Source: Cryomorphaceae bacterium (GTDB lineage Bacteria > Bacteroidota > Bacteroidia > Flavobacteriales > BACL11). From it: a DNA stretch of 16,035 nucleotides. The notes beneath the pieces are model-generated. The model made no database searches and was not told the origin of the DNA. It was given only the letters and a program-made list of their open reading frames with translations. This document shows positions 7,024-15,636 of the stretch, one piece after another (position 1 is the first letter of the stretch; each line of letters opens with the position of its first letter). The stretch covers positions 1-16,035 of the forward strand of contig CATEYX010000005.1 in assembly GCA_949511925.1 (NCBI GenBank). Reading direction: 5' to 3'. The position numbers and the translations under genes were made by a program.

Positions 7024-8021
7024 TGAGAGTTAAAAATTCAAACTTTGTTGATTATGTAAAAATCTTCTGCCGATCAGGTAGAGGTGGTGCTGGTTCATCT
7101 CATTTTTTAAGAGACAAAACTACTGCTAAAGGTGGCCCTGATGGAGGTGATGGAGGACATGGTGGAAGCATTATCATTAGAGGAAATAAACAAATGTGGA
7201 CCCTACTCCACTTACGATACAAAAAACATATTTTTGGTGAACATGGTGGAATAGGAACTGGAAATCACAGTTTTGGTAAAGATGGGAAAAGCAGCTATAT
7301 TGATGTTCCACTAGGAACAATTGGGAAAGATGCTGAAACAGGTGAAGTCCTTTTTGAGATAACTGAAGAGGGAGAAGAACATGTTATAGTTAAAGGAGGT
7401 ATGGGAGGTAGAGGAAACTCACATTTCAAATCCCCTACTAACCAATCACCAAGATACGCACAACCAGGAGGAGATGTAGTTGAAGGATGGTTTGTTTTAG
7501 AACTAAAAGTATTAGCTGATATTGGTTTGGTAGGCTTTCCAAATGCTGGAAAATCAACTTTACTTTCGGTAGTTTCAGCTGCAAAACCGCAAATAGCTAA
7601 TTATCCCTTCACTACACTAGTTCCAAATTTAGGAATTGTTTCCTACAGAGGAGATAAATCTTTTATTATGGCAGATATTCCCGGAATAATTGAAGGTGCT
7701 TCAGAAGGAAAAGGATTGGGATTAAGATTTTTGCGACATATTGAAAGAAACTCCACATTGCTATTTATGGTTCCTGCGGATTCGGATGATATTGCTAAAG
7801 AATACGAAATCCTCTTAGGAGAATTACAAAAATATAATCCCGAATTACTAGATAAAGACAGGATACTTGCTATTAGTAAATCAGACATGTTAGATGAAGA
7901 ATTGATAGCTGAAATAAAAGAAGAATTACCAACTGACCTTCCTTCTTTATTTATTTCTTCAGTAGCACAACAAGGAATAACTGAACTAAAAGATTTAATC
8001 TGGAAAAAACTAAATGAATAA
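7023..8021 (+). CDS. obg: Obg family GTPase (ribosome assembly, CgtA)
   Basis: Essential GTPase that binds the 50S subunit and acts in its maturation and in stress signalling. The N-terminal Obg fold (about 1-160) shows the glycine-rich repeats AKGGPDGGDGGHGG and GGMGGRGNSHFKSPTNQSP. The G domain has the P-loop GFPNAGKST at 171-179, switch II DIPG at 218-221 followed by IIEGASEGKGLG, and G4 as SKSD at 285-288 instead of the textbook NKxD. The protein ends right after the G domain at 332 aa, with no OCT extension. It overlaps both neighbours by one base through TAATG junctions. Confidence 0.97.
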   Translation: MRVKNSNFVDYVKIFCRSGRGGAGSSHFLRDKTTAKGGPDGGDGGHGGSIIIRGNKQMWTLLHLRYKKHIFGEHGGIGTGNHSFGKDGKSSYIDVPLGTIGKDAETGEVLFEITEEGEEHVIVKGGMGGRGNSHFKSPTNQSPRYAQPGGDVVEGWFVLELKVLADIGLVGFPNAGKSTLLSVVSAAKPQIANYPFTTLVPNLGIVSYRGDKSFIMADIPGIIEGASEGKGLGLRFLRHIERNSTLLFMVPADSDDIAKEYEILLGELQKYNPELLDKDRILAISKSDMLDEELIAEIKEELPTDLPSLFISSVAQQGITELKDLIWKKLNE

Positions 8022-8698
8022 TGGAAAGTCTGAAGAAAATAGATGAATATTTTTTCAGATTAATTAATTCTTCTGGATGGGGACAAATGGATGAGTTAAT
8101 GATTCTCATTTCTTCAAAATGGTTCTGGATTCCGCTTTATCTTTTTATACTATACAAGTTCTATAGCAAATTCTCTGGTAGCTTTATTAAAATATTACTT
8201 TCCTTAGGCTTACTAATTTTTCTAGCCGATTTTGGCTCAGTTCATCTGTTTAAAGAAATTTTTGAGAGAGCAAGACCCTGTTATGCTCTAGAGGGAATAA
8301 GAATAGTAGATGGATGTGGAGGTCGGTTTGGTTTTATTAGTTCGCATGCGGCAAACTCTTTTTCTCTTGTATTTTTTATTGCTTTACTTTTTAGAAATTA
8401 TTGGGGGTTTGTACATTTATTCTCTTGGGCGGTACTAGTCGGATTTAGCAGAGTTTATTTAGGGGTTCATTATCCTTTTGATATTTTGGGAGGTATGTTT
8501 TGGGGACTATTTGTAAGTTTGCTAGTATATTATATTTATAAAATGAAAATAAAAGATTTCGATTGGCTTTGGTTTGGTTGGCTAGTATTAATATGTATTT
8601 GGAATTTTGTTTGGCCTGATGCAACTCCTATTGCAGATGTACTTATAGCTATAATCTTATCACTATTAGTAACTACAATTAAAAAAAGAAATACATGA
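8021..8698 (+). CDS. PAP2-family membrane phosphatase
   Basis: A 225-aa integral membrane phosphatase with the three-part PAP2 signature: K78-x6-R85-P86 (KEIFERARP), SSHA at 107-110 standing for the usual PSGH with His109, and S143-R144-x5-H150-x3-D154 (SRVYLGVHYPFD). Hydrophobic segments at roughly 36-48, 57-74, 112-124, 131-147, 155-172 and in the last 50 residues fit a six-helix protein with its active site toward the periplasm. Relatives act on undecaprenyl pyrophosphate, phosphatidylglycerol phosphate or lipid A; the substrate here is unknown. Its ATG shares one base with the obg stop, and its own stop overlaps the next start (ATGA). Confidence 0.9.
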   Translation: MESLKKIDEYFFRLINSSGWGQMDELMILISSKWFWIPLYLFILYKFYSKFSGSFIKILLSLGLLIFLADFGSVHLFKEIFERARPCYALEGIRIVDGCGGRFGFISSHAANSFSLVFFIALLFRNYWGFVHLFSWAVLVGFSRVYLGVHYPFDILGGMFWGLFVSLLVYYIYKMKIKDFDWLWFGWLVLICIWNFVWPDATPIADVLIAIILSLLVTTIKKRNT

Positions 8699-10311
8699 AG
8701 AAAATACTATTAATATCCTTAGTACTTATAACAGGATTTCAATCTTTTTCACAAAAAAGAAAAAAAGGAATTTCTTTTTCTTTAGAAGTTAGTACAAAAA
8801 ATGATTTACAAAAACCAAAACTGGTTGTTGGTATAGTAGTTGATCAAATGCGTTATGATTATATCTACAGATTCTGGGATGATTTTGGAGATGATGGTTT
8901 TAAAAGACTTATAAGTGAAGGTCATTTTTTTAGGAATGCCCAGTTCGGATATGTACCAACCTACACTGGGCCCGGACATGCAAGTATTTATACTGGAACA
9001 ACACCCTCCGTACATGGAATTATAGCAAATGATTGGTATGACAAGAACACTGAAGAATATATTTATTGTGCTGGAGATGGCGATATGCATACTGTCTGCG
9101 ATTGTGATCAGAAAAATACAGATGTAGTATCTGCTGATGGGAAAATGTCTCCACACCACATGCTTACTACAACTTTCAGTGACGAATTAAAGCTTTTTAA
9201 TAATGAAAGTAAAGTGTATGGAATCTCACTAAAAGATAGAGGAGCAATTTTACCAGCAGGACATTCTGCTAATGGAGCTTTTTGGCTAAGTAGTGATGGT
9301 AAATGGATTACCTCTTCTTTTTATATGAATCAACTTCCTGATTATATTAAAACAATAAATGATAATAATCCTTCAGAAACTTACCTTAAAGGAGAGTGGG
9401 CTGTAAAAGGAAAATTCTCACATAATCTTGATACTTTATTGCTAACTGGAGCAAAATCAATAAAAAAGACCCCTTTTGGCAATAGTATCTTAAAAGACCT
9501 GGCAATTGACATTATAAATGAAGAAGAATTAGGACAAGGAGAAAATACAGATATAATTACTATTAGCTTTTCTTCTACTGATTATATTGGTCATCAATAC
9601 GGTCCACATGCAGCAGAAATTAAAGACACTTACATCCGTTTAGATAAAGATATCACAGAAATTTTGAGCAATCTAGACAAAGAAATTGGAACAGAAAATG
9701 TTGTTCTTTTCATTACTGCTGATCATGGCGTTGTTTCTGAACCACAAGAACTTTTAGAAAGAAATATTCCGGCAGGATATTTTGATGGATCTGTTATGAA
9801 AACAGAATTATCAATTTATCTAAATACTAATTATGGTGAAGGAGAGTGGATTAAAAATTATTCGAATAACCAATTATTTTTAAATCAAAAATTAATAGCA
9901 GAACGGAACATCAATCTTCAAGAAATTGAGAGAAAATGCGCTAATTTCTTTTTAAAATATGAATGGGTTAAAAACACCTATACAGCAACTCAAATAAATG
10001 AAAATGAATATAATAATTCATTTCACTCCTTAATTCAAAGAGGTTATAATCAGAAAAGGTCGGGTGATGTGATTGTCAGCTTACAAACAGGTTGGCTATC
10101 GTCTTATTGGGAAAAAGGAGGTACAACACACGGATCATCTTATAGTTATGACACTCATGTACCACTAATTTTTTGGGGAGGAACAATCCCTCAAGGACAA
10201 ACAGATAGAAAAGTAAATATCCGTGATATTGCACCAACAATTTCTACAATATTAGGGACGGCATATCCAAATGGCTGTACCGGAAATCCTTTACCAGAAG
10301 TAACCGAGTGA
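8695..10311 (+). CDS. pafA: PafA-like secreted alkaline phosphatase
   Basis: A 538-aa periplasmic or secreted phosphomonoesterase of the alkaline phosphatase superfamily. Residues 1-20 form a signal peptide that probably ends at SFSQ. All active-site positions known from flavobacterial PafA can be matched: Asp50 in VVDQMR, the nucleophile Thr91 in YTGPGHAS, Asn112 in NDWYD, Lys180 and Arg182 in KDRGAILPAGH, Asp296 and His300 in STDYIGHQYGP, Asp343 and His344 in TADHG, and His479 in TTHGSS. The K-x-R pair is what marks PafA-type monoesterases against the related diesterases. The gene overlaps the PAP2 gene by 4 nt and the aroB GTG start by 4 nt. Nothing seen suggests classical phosphate-starvation control; the gene sits in a housekeeping operon. 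Confidence 0.92.
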   Translation: MKKILLISLVLITGFQSFSQKRKKGISFSLEVSTKNDLQKPKLVVGIVVDQMRYDYIYRFWDDFGDDGFKRLISEGHFFRNAQFGYVPTYTGPGHASIYTGTTPSVHGIIANDWYDKNTEEYIYCAGDGDMHTVCDCDQKNTDVVSADGKMSPHHMLTTTFSDELKLFNNESKVYGISLKDRGAILPAGHSANGAFWLSSDGKWITSSFYMNQLPDYIKTINDNNPSETYLKGEWAVKGKFSHNLDTLLLTGAKSIKKTPFGNSILKDLAIDIINEEELGQGENTDIITISFSSTDYIGHQYGPHAAEIKDTYIRLDKDITEILSNLDKEIGTENVVLFITADHGVVSEPQELLERNIPAGYFDGSVMKTELSIYLNTNYGEGEWIKNYSNNQLFLNQKLIAERNINLQEIERKCANFFLKYEWVKNTYTATQINENEYNNSFHSLIQRGYNQKRSGDVIVSLQTGWLSSYWEKGGTTHGSSYSYDTHVPLIFWGGTIPQGQTDRKVNIRDIAPTISTILGTAYPNGCTGNPLPEVTE

Positions 10312-11297
10312 AAGAAATAAAGGCAATAGATTATTCAATTTGGATTGGAGAAAATTCCCTTTCTAAATTTGATATTTCTACTTACTCCAAAGTTGCTATT
10401 TTGGTAGATGAAAACACAAAGAGGGATTGTTTACACAAACTTCCAAAAATAGAAAACGCTATAATTATTGAAATTAAATCAGGAGAAGAATACAAGAATA
10501 TTAGCACTTGTAATTTCATTTGGGAACAACTCACCATAAATAATTTTGACCGAAATTCACTACTTATCAACCTAGGAGGAGGAGTAATTGGTGATATGGG
10601 AGGGTTTTGTGCTGCTACTTATAAAAGAGGGTTAGATTTCATTCACATTCCAACTACTTTACTGGCTATGGTGGATGCTTCAGTGGGAGGTAAATTAGGA
10701 ATTGATTTCAAAGGATTTAAAAACCAAATCGGACTTTTTAATAATCCGAAAGCTGTATTGATTTCTCCTGAATTTTTAGAAACACTTGCTGAAAGCGAGT
10801 TGAAGTCAGGTTTTTCAGAAGTGGTAAAACATGCCTTAATTTCAGATAATTCCCTTTGGGTAAAATTAAAAAATACGCCTTTTACTGATTTCGATTGGGG
10901 AGATATTATTGATACAAATGTTCAGATAAAAAATAAGATTGTTTTAGCAGATCCTTTTGAAAAAGGAGAACGAAAGAAACTCAATTTTGGGCATACTTTT
11001 GGTCATGCAATTGAAAGTTATTATTTGGAGAAAGGAACACCCATTTCACATGGGGAGGCAGTATTTATGGGAATGATATTAGAAACTGAAATTTCTGATT
11101 TACCAGAAACTGAAAAAAATGAAATTAAGAATTATATTCTTAGTAATTTCGCTTTACCGTACACTCCAAAAAAATCAAACTTACATAAATTTCTGATAAA
11201 CGATAAGAAAAACCAAGATGGAAAAATTAATTTCACTTTATTAAATCGGATAGGAAATTGTTCATTCGATAATCTATTCTCACTAGATGAATTATAA
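10308..11297 (+). CDS. aroB: 3-dehydroquinate synthase
   Basis: Second step of the shikimate pathway: converts DAHP to 3-dehydroquinate with NAD+ and a divalent metal. Signatures are the NAD-binding INLGGGVIGDMGGFCAAT near 88-104, HIPTTLLAMVDASVGGK at 113-129, and metal ligands Glu171 (SEVVKH), His229 (GHTFGH) and His248 (SHGEAV). At 329 aa it is slightly shorter than the usual 350-360 aa, but no motif is missing. The start is a GTG whose TG plus the next A forms the pafA stop (GTGA). No in-frame ATG is near, and the N-terminus (IKAIDYSIWIGENSL) is needed for the fold. It overlaps aroA by 11 nt. Confidence 0.95.
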   Translation: MKEIKAIDYSIWIGENSLSKFDISTYSKVAILVDENTKRDCLHKLPKIENAIIIEIKSGEEYKNISTCNFIWEQLTINNFDRNSLLINLGGGVIGDMGGFCAATYKRGLDFIHIPTTLLAMVDASVGGKLGIDFKGFKNQIGLFNNPKAVLISPEFLETLAESELKSGFSEVVKHALISDNSLWVKLKNTPFTDFDWGDIIDTNVQIKNKIVLADPFEKGERKKLNFGHTFGHAIESYYLEKGTPISHGEAVFMGMILETEISDLPETEKNEIKNYILSNFALPYTPKKSNLHKFLINDKKNQDGKINFTLLNRIGNCSFDNLFSLDEL

Positions 11298-12459
11298 AAT
11301 TTCACATCCTACAAAAATGGTGGAGTGTGAAATTGATTTACCTGCTTCAAAAAGTGTTTCCAATAGATTATTAATCATTCAAGCACTTTGCAAACAAGAA
11401 TTTGCAATTACAAATCTGTCAAATTCTGAAGATACAAAATCTTTACAGAAAGCATTAAAAGCTACTGCAACTACAATTGATGTAGGGGCTGCAGGCACTT
11501 CTTTTCGGTTCTTAACGGCTTACCTTTCTACTTTGGATGGTAATAGGTTTATTTTGACTGGAAGTAATAGAATGAAAGAAAGACCCATTAAAGAATTAGT
11601 AGATTCTTTACTAGAATTAGGAGTTGAGATAAAATACTTGGATAAATCAGGCTTCCCACCATTAGCTATTTTAGGGACTAACATAACAGAAAACAAAGTA
11701 AGTATTGATGGAAAAATAAGTTCTCAATTTATTTCTGCTCTTTTATTAATTGCGCCAACTTTAAAGAATGGAATAAAACTTAAAATTCCAGGAGAAATCG
11801 TTTCTAAACCTTACATAATAATGACTTTAAAACTTATGGAAGAATTTGGAATTTCTCATACTTGGCAAGAAAATACAATTAAAATAAAACCACAGAAATA
11901 TAGTGCCAAAAATTACAATATAGAAGCTGATTGGTCTGCAGCATCTTTTTGGTATGAGATAGCCTCACTTTCTAGCAACTGTAATATTGCATTAAATGGA
12001 TTAACTGAAAATTCTATTCAAGGAGATAGCAAAGTTAGGGAATTATTTAAAAATTTAGGAGTGCAAACTAAGTTTGAAAATGGTAGTATTATGCTCACTA
12101 AGAAAGAAGAAAAAGACATTTCAAAAGAAATAAACTTAATAAACACACCAGATTTATACCAACCTTTAAAATGCACTCTTTTTGCCAAAAACTTAACAAC
12201 TAAATTCTTAGGATTACAAACCTTAAAAGACAAAGAAACAAATAGAATAAAAGCAGTAGAAAAGGAATTATTAAATCTAGTTACAACGAAAGAAATAACG
12301 ACTTTCAAGGACCATAGAATGGCAATGAGTTTTGCTCCTCTATGTTTAAAATACGATACATTACAAATAAATGATGTGGCAGTAGTAGAAAAATCATATC
12401 CTAACTTTTGGAATGATTTAAAAAAGGGAGGTTTTATAATAACGCAATTAACTCACTAA
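11287..12459 (+). CDS. aroA: 3-phosphoshikimate 1-carboxyvinyltransferase (EPSP synthase)
   Basis: Sixth step of the shikimate pathway: joins shikimate-3-phosphate and phosphoenolpyruvate. The two-domain fold is marked by SKS at 21-23 with Arg27, GAAGTSFR at 67-74 (PEP site), TGSNRMKERP at 91-100, ISSQFISALLLIAP (shikimate-phosphate site), the aspartate-containing TPDLYQPL, KETNR where most enzymes read KE(S/T)DR, and DHRMAM starting at Asp342. At 390 aa it is compact beside the 427 aa of E. coli, as in other Bacteroidota, with no obvious truncation. It closes the operon, starts 11 nt inside aroB, and its last 26 nt overlap the 3' end of the opposite-strand HAD gene, with no terminator between them. 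Confidence 0.94.
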   Translation: MNYKISHPTKMVECEIDLPASKSVSNRLLIIQALCKQEFAITNLSNSEDTKSLQKALKATATTIDVGAAGTSFRFLTAYLSTLDGNRFILTGSNRMKERPIKELVDSLLELGVEIKYLDKSGFPPLAILGTNITENKVSIDGKISSQFISALLLIAPTLKNGIKLKIPGEIVSKPYIIMTLKLMEEFGISHTWQENTIKIKPQKYSAKNYNIEADWSAASFWYEIASLSSNCNIALNGLTENSIQGDSKVRELFKNLGVQTKFENGSIMLTKKEEKDISKEINLINTPDLYQPLKCTLFAKNLTTKFLGLQTLKDKETNRIKAVEKELLNLVTTKEITTFKDHRMAMSFAPLCLKYDTLQINDVAVVEKSYPNFWNDLKKGGFIITQLTH

Positions 12460-13123
12460 GGCAAAATATCTCATGCACTACTGCATTACTGTGAGCTAGC
12501 TTGTTTGGATTAAAATAAACACCTTGCATACCAATTTTTTCAGCACCTAATATATCAACAGGGAAGTCATCTCCAATCATAATACTTTCATCCGGTTTTG
12601 CCTTTGCCTGTTCTAAAGCAAATTCAAATATTTTAGAATTTGGCTTTTTCACTCCTACTTGTTCGGAAGTCACAATAACATCAAAATATTGTATTAAATC
12701 AGAAGATGCTAATTTAATGTATTGCACCTCTTCAAATCCATTAGTAATTATATGTAGTGAATACTTTTTTTTCAAATATAATAGCACTTCATGCGTATAG
12801 GGGAAAAGGGTAGTTTTTATGGGAGATTGTTTTATGTATGCCAAGCCAAATTGTTCTGCCAGTTCAGAATCATCAATATCGTATTCGGCTAAAGCAAGTT
12901 GAAATCTTTTCCCCCTTAATTCTTCTTTCTTTATCTTGTCTTCACGATATAACTCCCATAATTTTTCATTATGTATTTTATATTTTTTTATAAAATTATC
13001 GGCAGTATCTATTCCCTTTTCAATTAGTTTAAAGTCCTTAATTAATTGCAAAAGAGTGGTGTGAGAATTTTTCTCAAAATCCCATAACGTACGATCTAAA
13101 TCAAAAAAAATGTGTTTTATCAT
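12434..13123 (-). CDS. YjjG/YfnB-type HAD hydrolase (noncanonical pyrimidine nucleotidase)
   Basis: A 229-aa haloacid dehalogenase-like phosphatase with all four motifs: D8-x-D10-x-T12 (FFDLDRTLWDF), Thr127 in HIITNGF, Lys159/160 in GVKKPNSKIF, and Asp185-Asp186 in MIGDDFPVD. The RTLWDFEKNS start, the alpha-helical cap at about 20-105 and the ITNGFEEVQ motif point to the YjjG group. Its studied members dephosphorylate odd pyrimidine nucleoside monophosphates and so protect against mutagenic analogues; other HAD substrates remain possible. It lies 4 nt downstream of the small membrane protein gene. Its final 26 nt overlap the aroA stop region on the other strand. Confidence 0.85.
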   Translation of the reverse strand: MIKHIFFDLDRTLWDFEKNSHTTLLQLIKDFKLIEKGIDTADNFIKKYKIHNEKLWELYREDKIKKEELRGKRFQLALAEYDIDDSELAEQFGLAYIKQSPIKTTLFPYTHEVLLYLKKKYSLHIITNGFEEVQYIKLASSDLIQYFDVIVTSEQVGVKKPNSKIFEFALEQAKAKPDESIMIGDDFPVDILGAEKIGMQGVYFNPNKLAHSNAVVHEIFCLSELIALL

Positions 13124-13127
13124 TAAT

Positions 13128-13580
13128 CTAAAAAGCAGTAAGAGCTACCGAAAGCACTAATGACCAACCTACAACTGAGGTAATAAGAATAGGAATTGTT
13201 TTTTTCTTTTCAGGAAAAAAGTGAAGTGCTAAATAAGTACCAATAGGAATAGACAAAAATATAGGTGTTAAAAAGGCTATGCCAAATAAACCATATTTAC
13301 GAGCAGTTTTAATAGCCAAGATATTCTTTATACTTCTTTTCTTCAGCTTATTTTTTCTTTTTGATGAAATGAATTTATATATTTTATCGCTTAAAAAAGA
13401 AAAAACAAAAATACTGAACACTCCTCCTACTACAGAAAAGAGTAGAGTTTGAACAAAAGTAAAATCATACTTAATAATAGACAAAGGTATAGCAAACATA
13501 AATTTGATACCACTAAGGAAGATTACAACTAATATTTTTAATGCTATTGACATAATTACTCTTCTTACCTCTAAACGCAT
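13128..13580 (-). CDS. Small integral membrane protein of unknown function
   Basis: A 150-aa hydrophobic protein with four likely membrane helices at about 12-34, 42-63, 97-119 and 127-148. A strongly basic cytoplasmic loop lies between helices 2 and 3 (66-87, with SKRKNKLKKR). Helix 3 is rich in Gly and Pro (GLFGIAFLTPIFLSIPIGT), which recalls the small multidrug export family (Sm_multidrug_ex) but is too little to assign transport. The ATG at 13553 (MSIALKIL, 141 aa) is a good alternative start: it removes the charged MRLEVRRVI and has a purine-rich stretch ahead. It follows upp by 74 nt and precedes the HAD gene by 4 nt. Confidence 0.75.
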   Translation of the reverse strand: MRLEVRRVIMSIALKILVVIFLSGIKFMFAIPLSIIKYDFTFVQTLLFSVVGGVFSIFVFSFLSDKIYKFISSKRKNKLKKRSIKNILAIKTARKYGLFGIAFLTPIFLSIPIGTYLALHFFPEKKKTIPILITSVVGWSLVLSVALTAF

Positions 13581-13654
13581 ATTGCTTTAAAAGGGTTGCT
13601 AATTTCGTAAAAAAAGTGACAGCAAACAATTTATAATTTTAAATTCTTATGTAC

Positions 13655-14308
13655 TCAAATTTTCTCGCCAAATGCTAGATCTCCAGCATCTCCCAAACCA
13701 GGTACAATATAGCATTGGGCAGTCATCTCCTTATCCTCAGCTCCAAGCCAAAGAGTACAATTTCTAAATGGTAAATTTTCTTTAAAATATTGTATTCCTT
13801 CTGAGCTAGCAATAGTTACCACCACATGAATGTGTTTTGGTTTACCTTTTGAAAGAATTGCCTCCATAGCCAATACCATAGAACTACCACTTGCCAACAT
13901 AGGGTCACACAATATAACAGTCTTACCTTCTAAATATGGAGAGGACATGTATTCAATTTTTATCTCAAAGTCACCTCCCTTTTTATGCTTTCTGAAAGCA
14001 GAAATGAAACAATTTTCTGAACTATCAAAATAATTAAGCAAGCCTTGATGTAATGGTAATCCCGCACGCAATATAGTAGCCAATACTGGTTTTTCTATCA
14101 TTAAACTTTCTGAAGAAATACCTAGTGGAGTAGTAATATCATTATTTTCATAAGTCATTTTTTTACTGATTTCATAAGCAAAAATCTCCCCTATTCTTTC
14201 AATATTCCTTCTGAAACGCATAGCATCTTTCTGAATATTTACATCTCTTATCTCACGAATAAAATGGTTAAATATTGAATTCTGTTTTCCTAGATTAATT
14301 ATTTTCAT
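13655..14308 (-). CDS. upp: Uracil phosphoribosyltransferase
   Basis: Pyrimidine salvage enzyme: uracil plus PRPP gives UMP. The 217-aa product has ILRAGLPLHQG at 79-89, the flexible loop and YMSSPY segment at 120-125, the PRPP motif CDPMLASGSS at 134-143, TIASSEGIQYF, and the C-terminal uracil-binding PGLGDAGDLAFG at about 203-214, which is diagnostic of Upp. It begins 2 nt after the stop of the DUF7033-type gene, so it is probably expressed from that gene's transcript. No clear terminator follows in the 74-nt gap, so transcription may run on to the membrane protein and the nucleotidase. Confidence 0.97.
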   Translation of the reverse strand: MKIINLGKQNSIFNHFIREIRDVNIQKDAMRFRRNIERIGEIFAYEISKKMTYENNDITTPLGISSESLMIEKPVLATILRAGLPLHQGLLNYFDSSENCFISAFRKHKKGGDFEIKIEYMSSPYLEGKTVILCDPMLASGSSMVLAMEAILSKGKPKHIHVVVTIASSEGIQYFKENLPFRNCTLWLGAEDKEMTAQCYIVPGLGDAGDLAFGEKI

Positions 14309-14310
14309 TT

Positions 14311-15624
14311 TTAAGTATGTATCAATTTAACCATCTCCTCATAAACATTTCGCCAACCTTTCCATACCCCTACATCACTAAAGGTATCGTTGTGCCAAAT
14401 GCTTATTAACGTACCATCTACTTGTTTTACTTCATTTATAATTTCAGCTAACTGCTTAACAACATCATCAGGATTTAACTCCATATTAAATTTTAAAGTA
14501 TCATCAACTATTGCAAAAGGATGAACTTTAATAGGCAAAAGCTGTTCCATATCTAAGTTGTAGAATGTAAAGGAACTAGCGATTCCTGCCCTAAATCCCA
14601 AAACAGAAGCATAACCCATTGTATAATCATTAGTAATGCCAACTTCTAATAAACGTTTATATGTTTTAGGGAATGATAATTGTAAAAAGTGTTGACGACT
14701 AAAGGTAACCTCTCTCTTTTGAATATACTCAAGGCGTTTTATCTCGACTGCTAATTGGGTTTCATTAATACTTGAACCAAAAGAAGGGTGAACACCAACT
14801 GGTGCCAAATCCGCTAAACGTTTGATTAAAGCTTGAAAGCTACTGTTAGTATGCGAAATATTTTTATCATTCAAACCATAGTCTCCTAATAGCACAAAAT
14901 AACGCATATCAATATTATATTTCTTCTGCAAATTAAATTGCAAGGAATAAGTATCAAAAGGATCTTTTCTTTTCTTAGAACTAACTGCTACTGCCATTTT
15001 TAAAGAGTCAATATCAAACAGTAAGATTGCTTTTAATAAAAATGCAGCTGAACGTACAAAACCTTTCCCTTTATATAGGTAAGCATTGTCAATATCAATA
15101 GTTGAAATGAATTTAAATATTGGAGATTTTATTTTTAAATGAGGGAACTTATCCTCAAAAACACTTATTAATTGCTTAGCCCAAATATTAACAACAGGCT
15201 TTTGTAAAAAGTTATGCTTAAAGGCCAAACTCTCTTCCGCTTTAAACCGATTATATTTATCTTTTAAGTGAGGCAGATACTCTTCATACCTACTTACTAA
15301 ATAGAAACTTGATGCAAAAATATCATAAGCAAAAGCACTTTCGTTTGAAGCTTGAAAAAAAACTGGGCAATTTTCATGTTCCTCAATTTGAATTGACACT
15401 TCATTTATTCCTCTTTCATTTAATAAAGAATGTGCTTCTACAAATACTTCACTCTCACAAATAGGAGATAATGAATAATTCAATTTTGAAGTTTGAGCTG
15501 CTAGGTAAGTGGGCTTGTCATCCGTTAACTGATATTCAATTTGGTAAATCTCATTGAAAATTAGCCCAAAGACATACTGGTGCCTGGCTGTAATCTTAGG
15601 AATATATACTAACAAGCTTTGCAT
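14311..15624 (-). CDS. Polysaccharide deacetylase-like protein (DUF7033 type)
   Basis: A 437-aa protein in two parts: an N-terminal region (about 1-165) of the Bacteroidota DUF7033 type, with SSFYLVSRYEEYLPHLKDKYNRF, and a C-terminal NodB-like (beta/alpha)7 domain. Visible deacetylase-type motifs are STIDIDNAY with Asp177 and Asp179 (TxDxD), HPSFGSS with His279, SRQHFL at 309-314, and IWHND with His411. The substrate is unknown; relatives are found with surface-glycan genes. The upstream ATG at 15654 would add ten residues but lies inside the loop of the rpsT terminator hairpin, so I place the start at 15624 (MQSLLVYIPK). No signal peptide is visible. It is 2 nt upstream of upp. Confidence 0.82.
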   Translation of the reverse strand: MQSLLVYIPKITARHQYVFGLIFNEIYQIEYQLTDDKPTYLAAQTSKLNYSLSPICESEVFVEAHSLLNERGINEVSIQIEEHENCPVFFQASNESAFAYDIFASSFYLVSRYEEYLPHLKDKYNRFKAEESLAFKHNFLQKPVVNIWAKQLISVFEDKFPHLKIKSPIFKFISTIDIDNAYLYKGKGFVRSAAFLLKAILLFDIDSLKMAVAVSSKKRKDPFDTYSLQFNLQKKYNIDMRYFVLLGDYGLNDKNISHTNSSFQALIKRLADLAPVGVHPSFGSSINETQLAVEIKRLEYIQKREVTFSRQHFLQLSFPKTYKRLLEVGITNDYTMGYASVLGFRAGIASSFTFYNLDMEQLLPIKVHPFAIVDDTLKFNMELNPDDVVKQLAEIINEVKQVDGTLISIWHNDTFSDVGVWKGWRNVYEEMVKLIHT

Positions 15625-15628
15625 TAGA

Positions 15629-15636
15629 CAAATATA
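15629..15636 (-). promoter_or_regulatory. Possible promoter -7 element inside the rpsT terminator U-run
   Basis: The minus strand reads TATATTTG, a full TAnnTTTG match, directly after the T-run of the terminator. A TTG in the hairpin loop (15656-15654) lies 17 nt upstream, where a -33 box could be. Only 4 nt separate the element from the ATG at 15624, so transcription would start at or next to the start codon and the mRNA would be leaderless. The T-rich context makes a chance match plausible. Confidence 0.35.

Noticed and set aside
8806..9159. 117-aa open frame on the minus strand opposite pafA
   Set aside because: It lies wholly inside pafA, over the catalytic threonine region whose reading in the plus frame is unambiguous; no family likeness.
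13581..13654. Possible terminator or promoter between upp and the small membrane protein gene
   Set aside because: Only a 5-bp TTGCT/AGCAA pairing with a loop of about 20 nt and a T-run are present, and no TAnnTTTG element; neither call is supportable.
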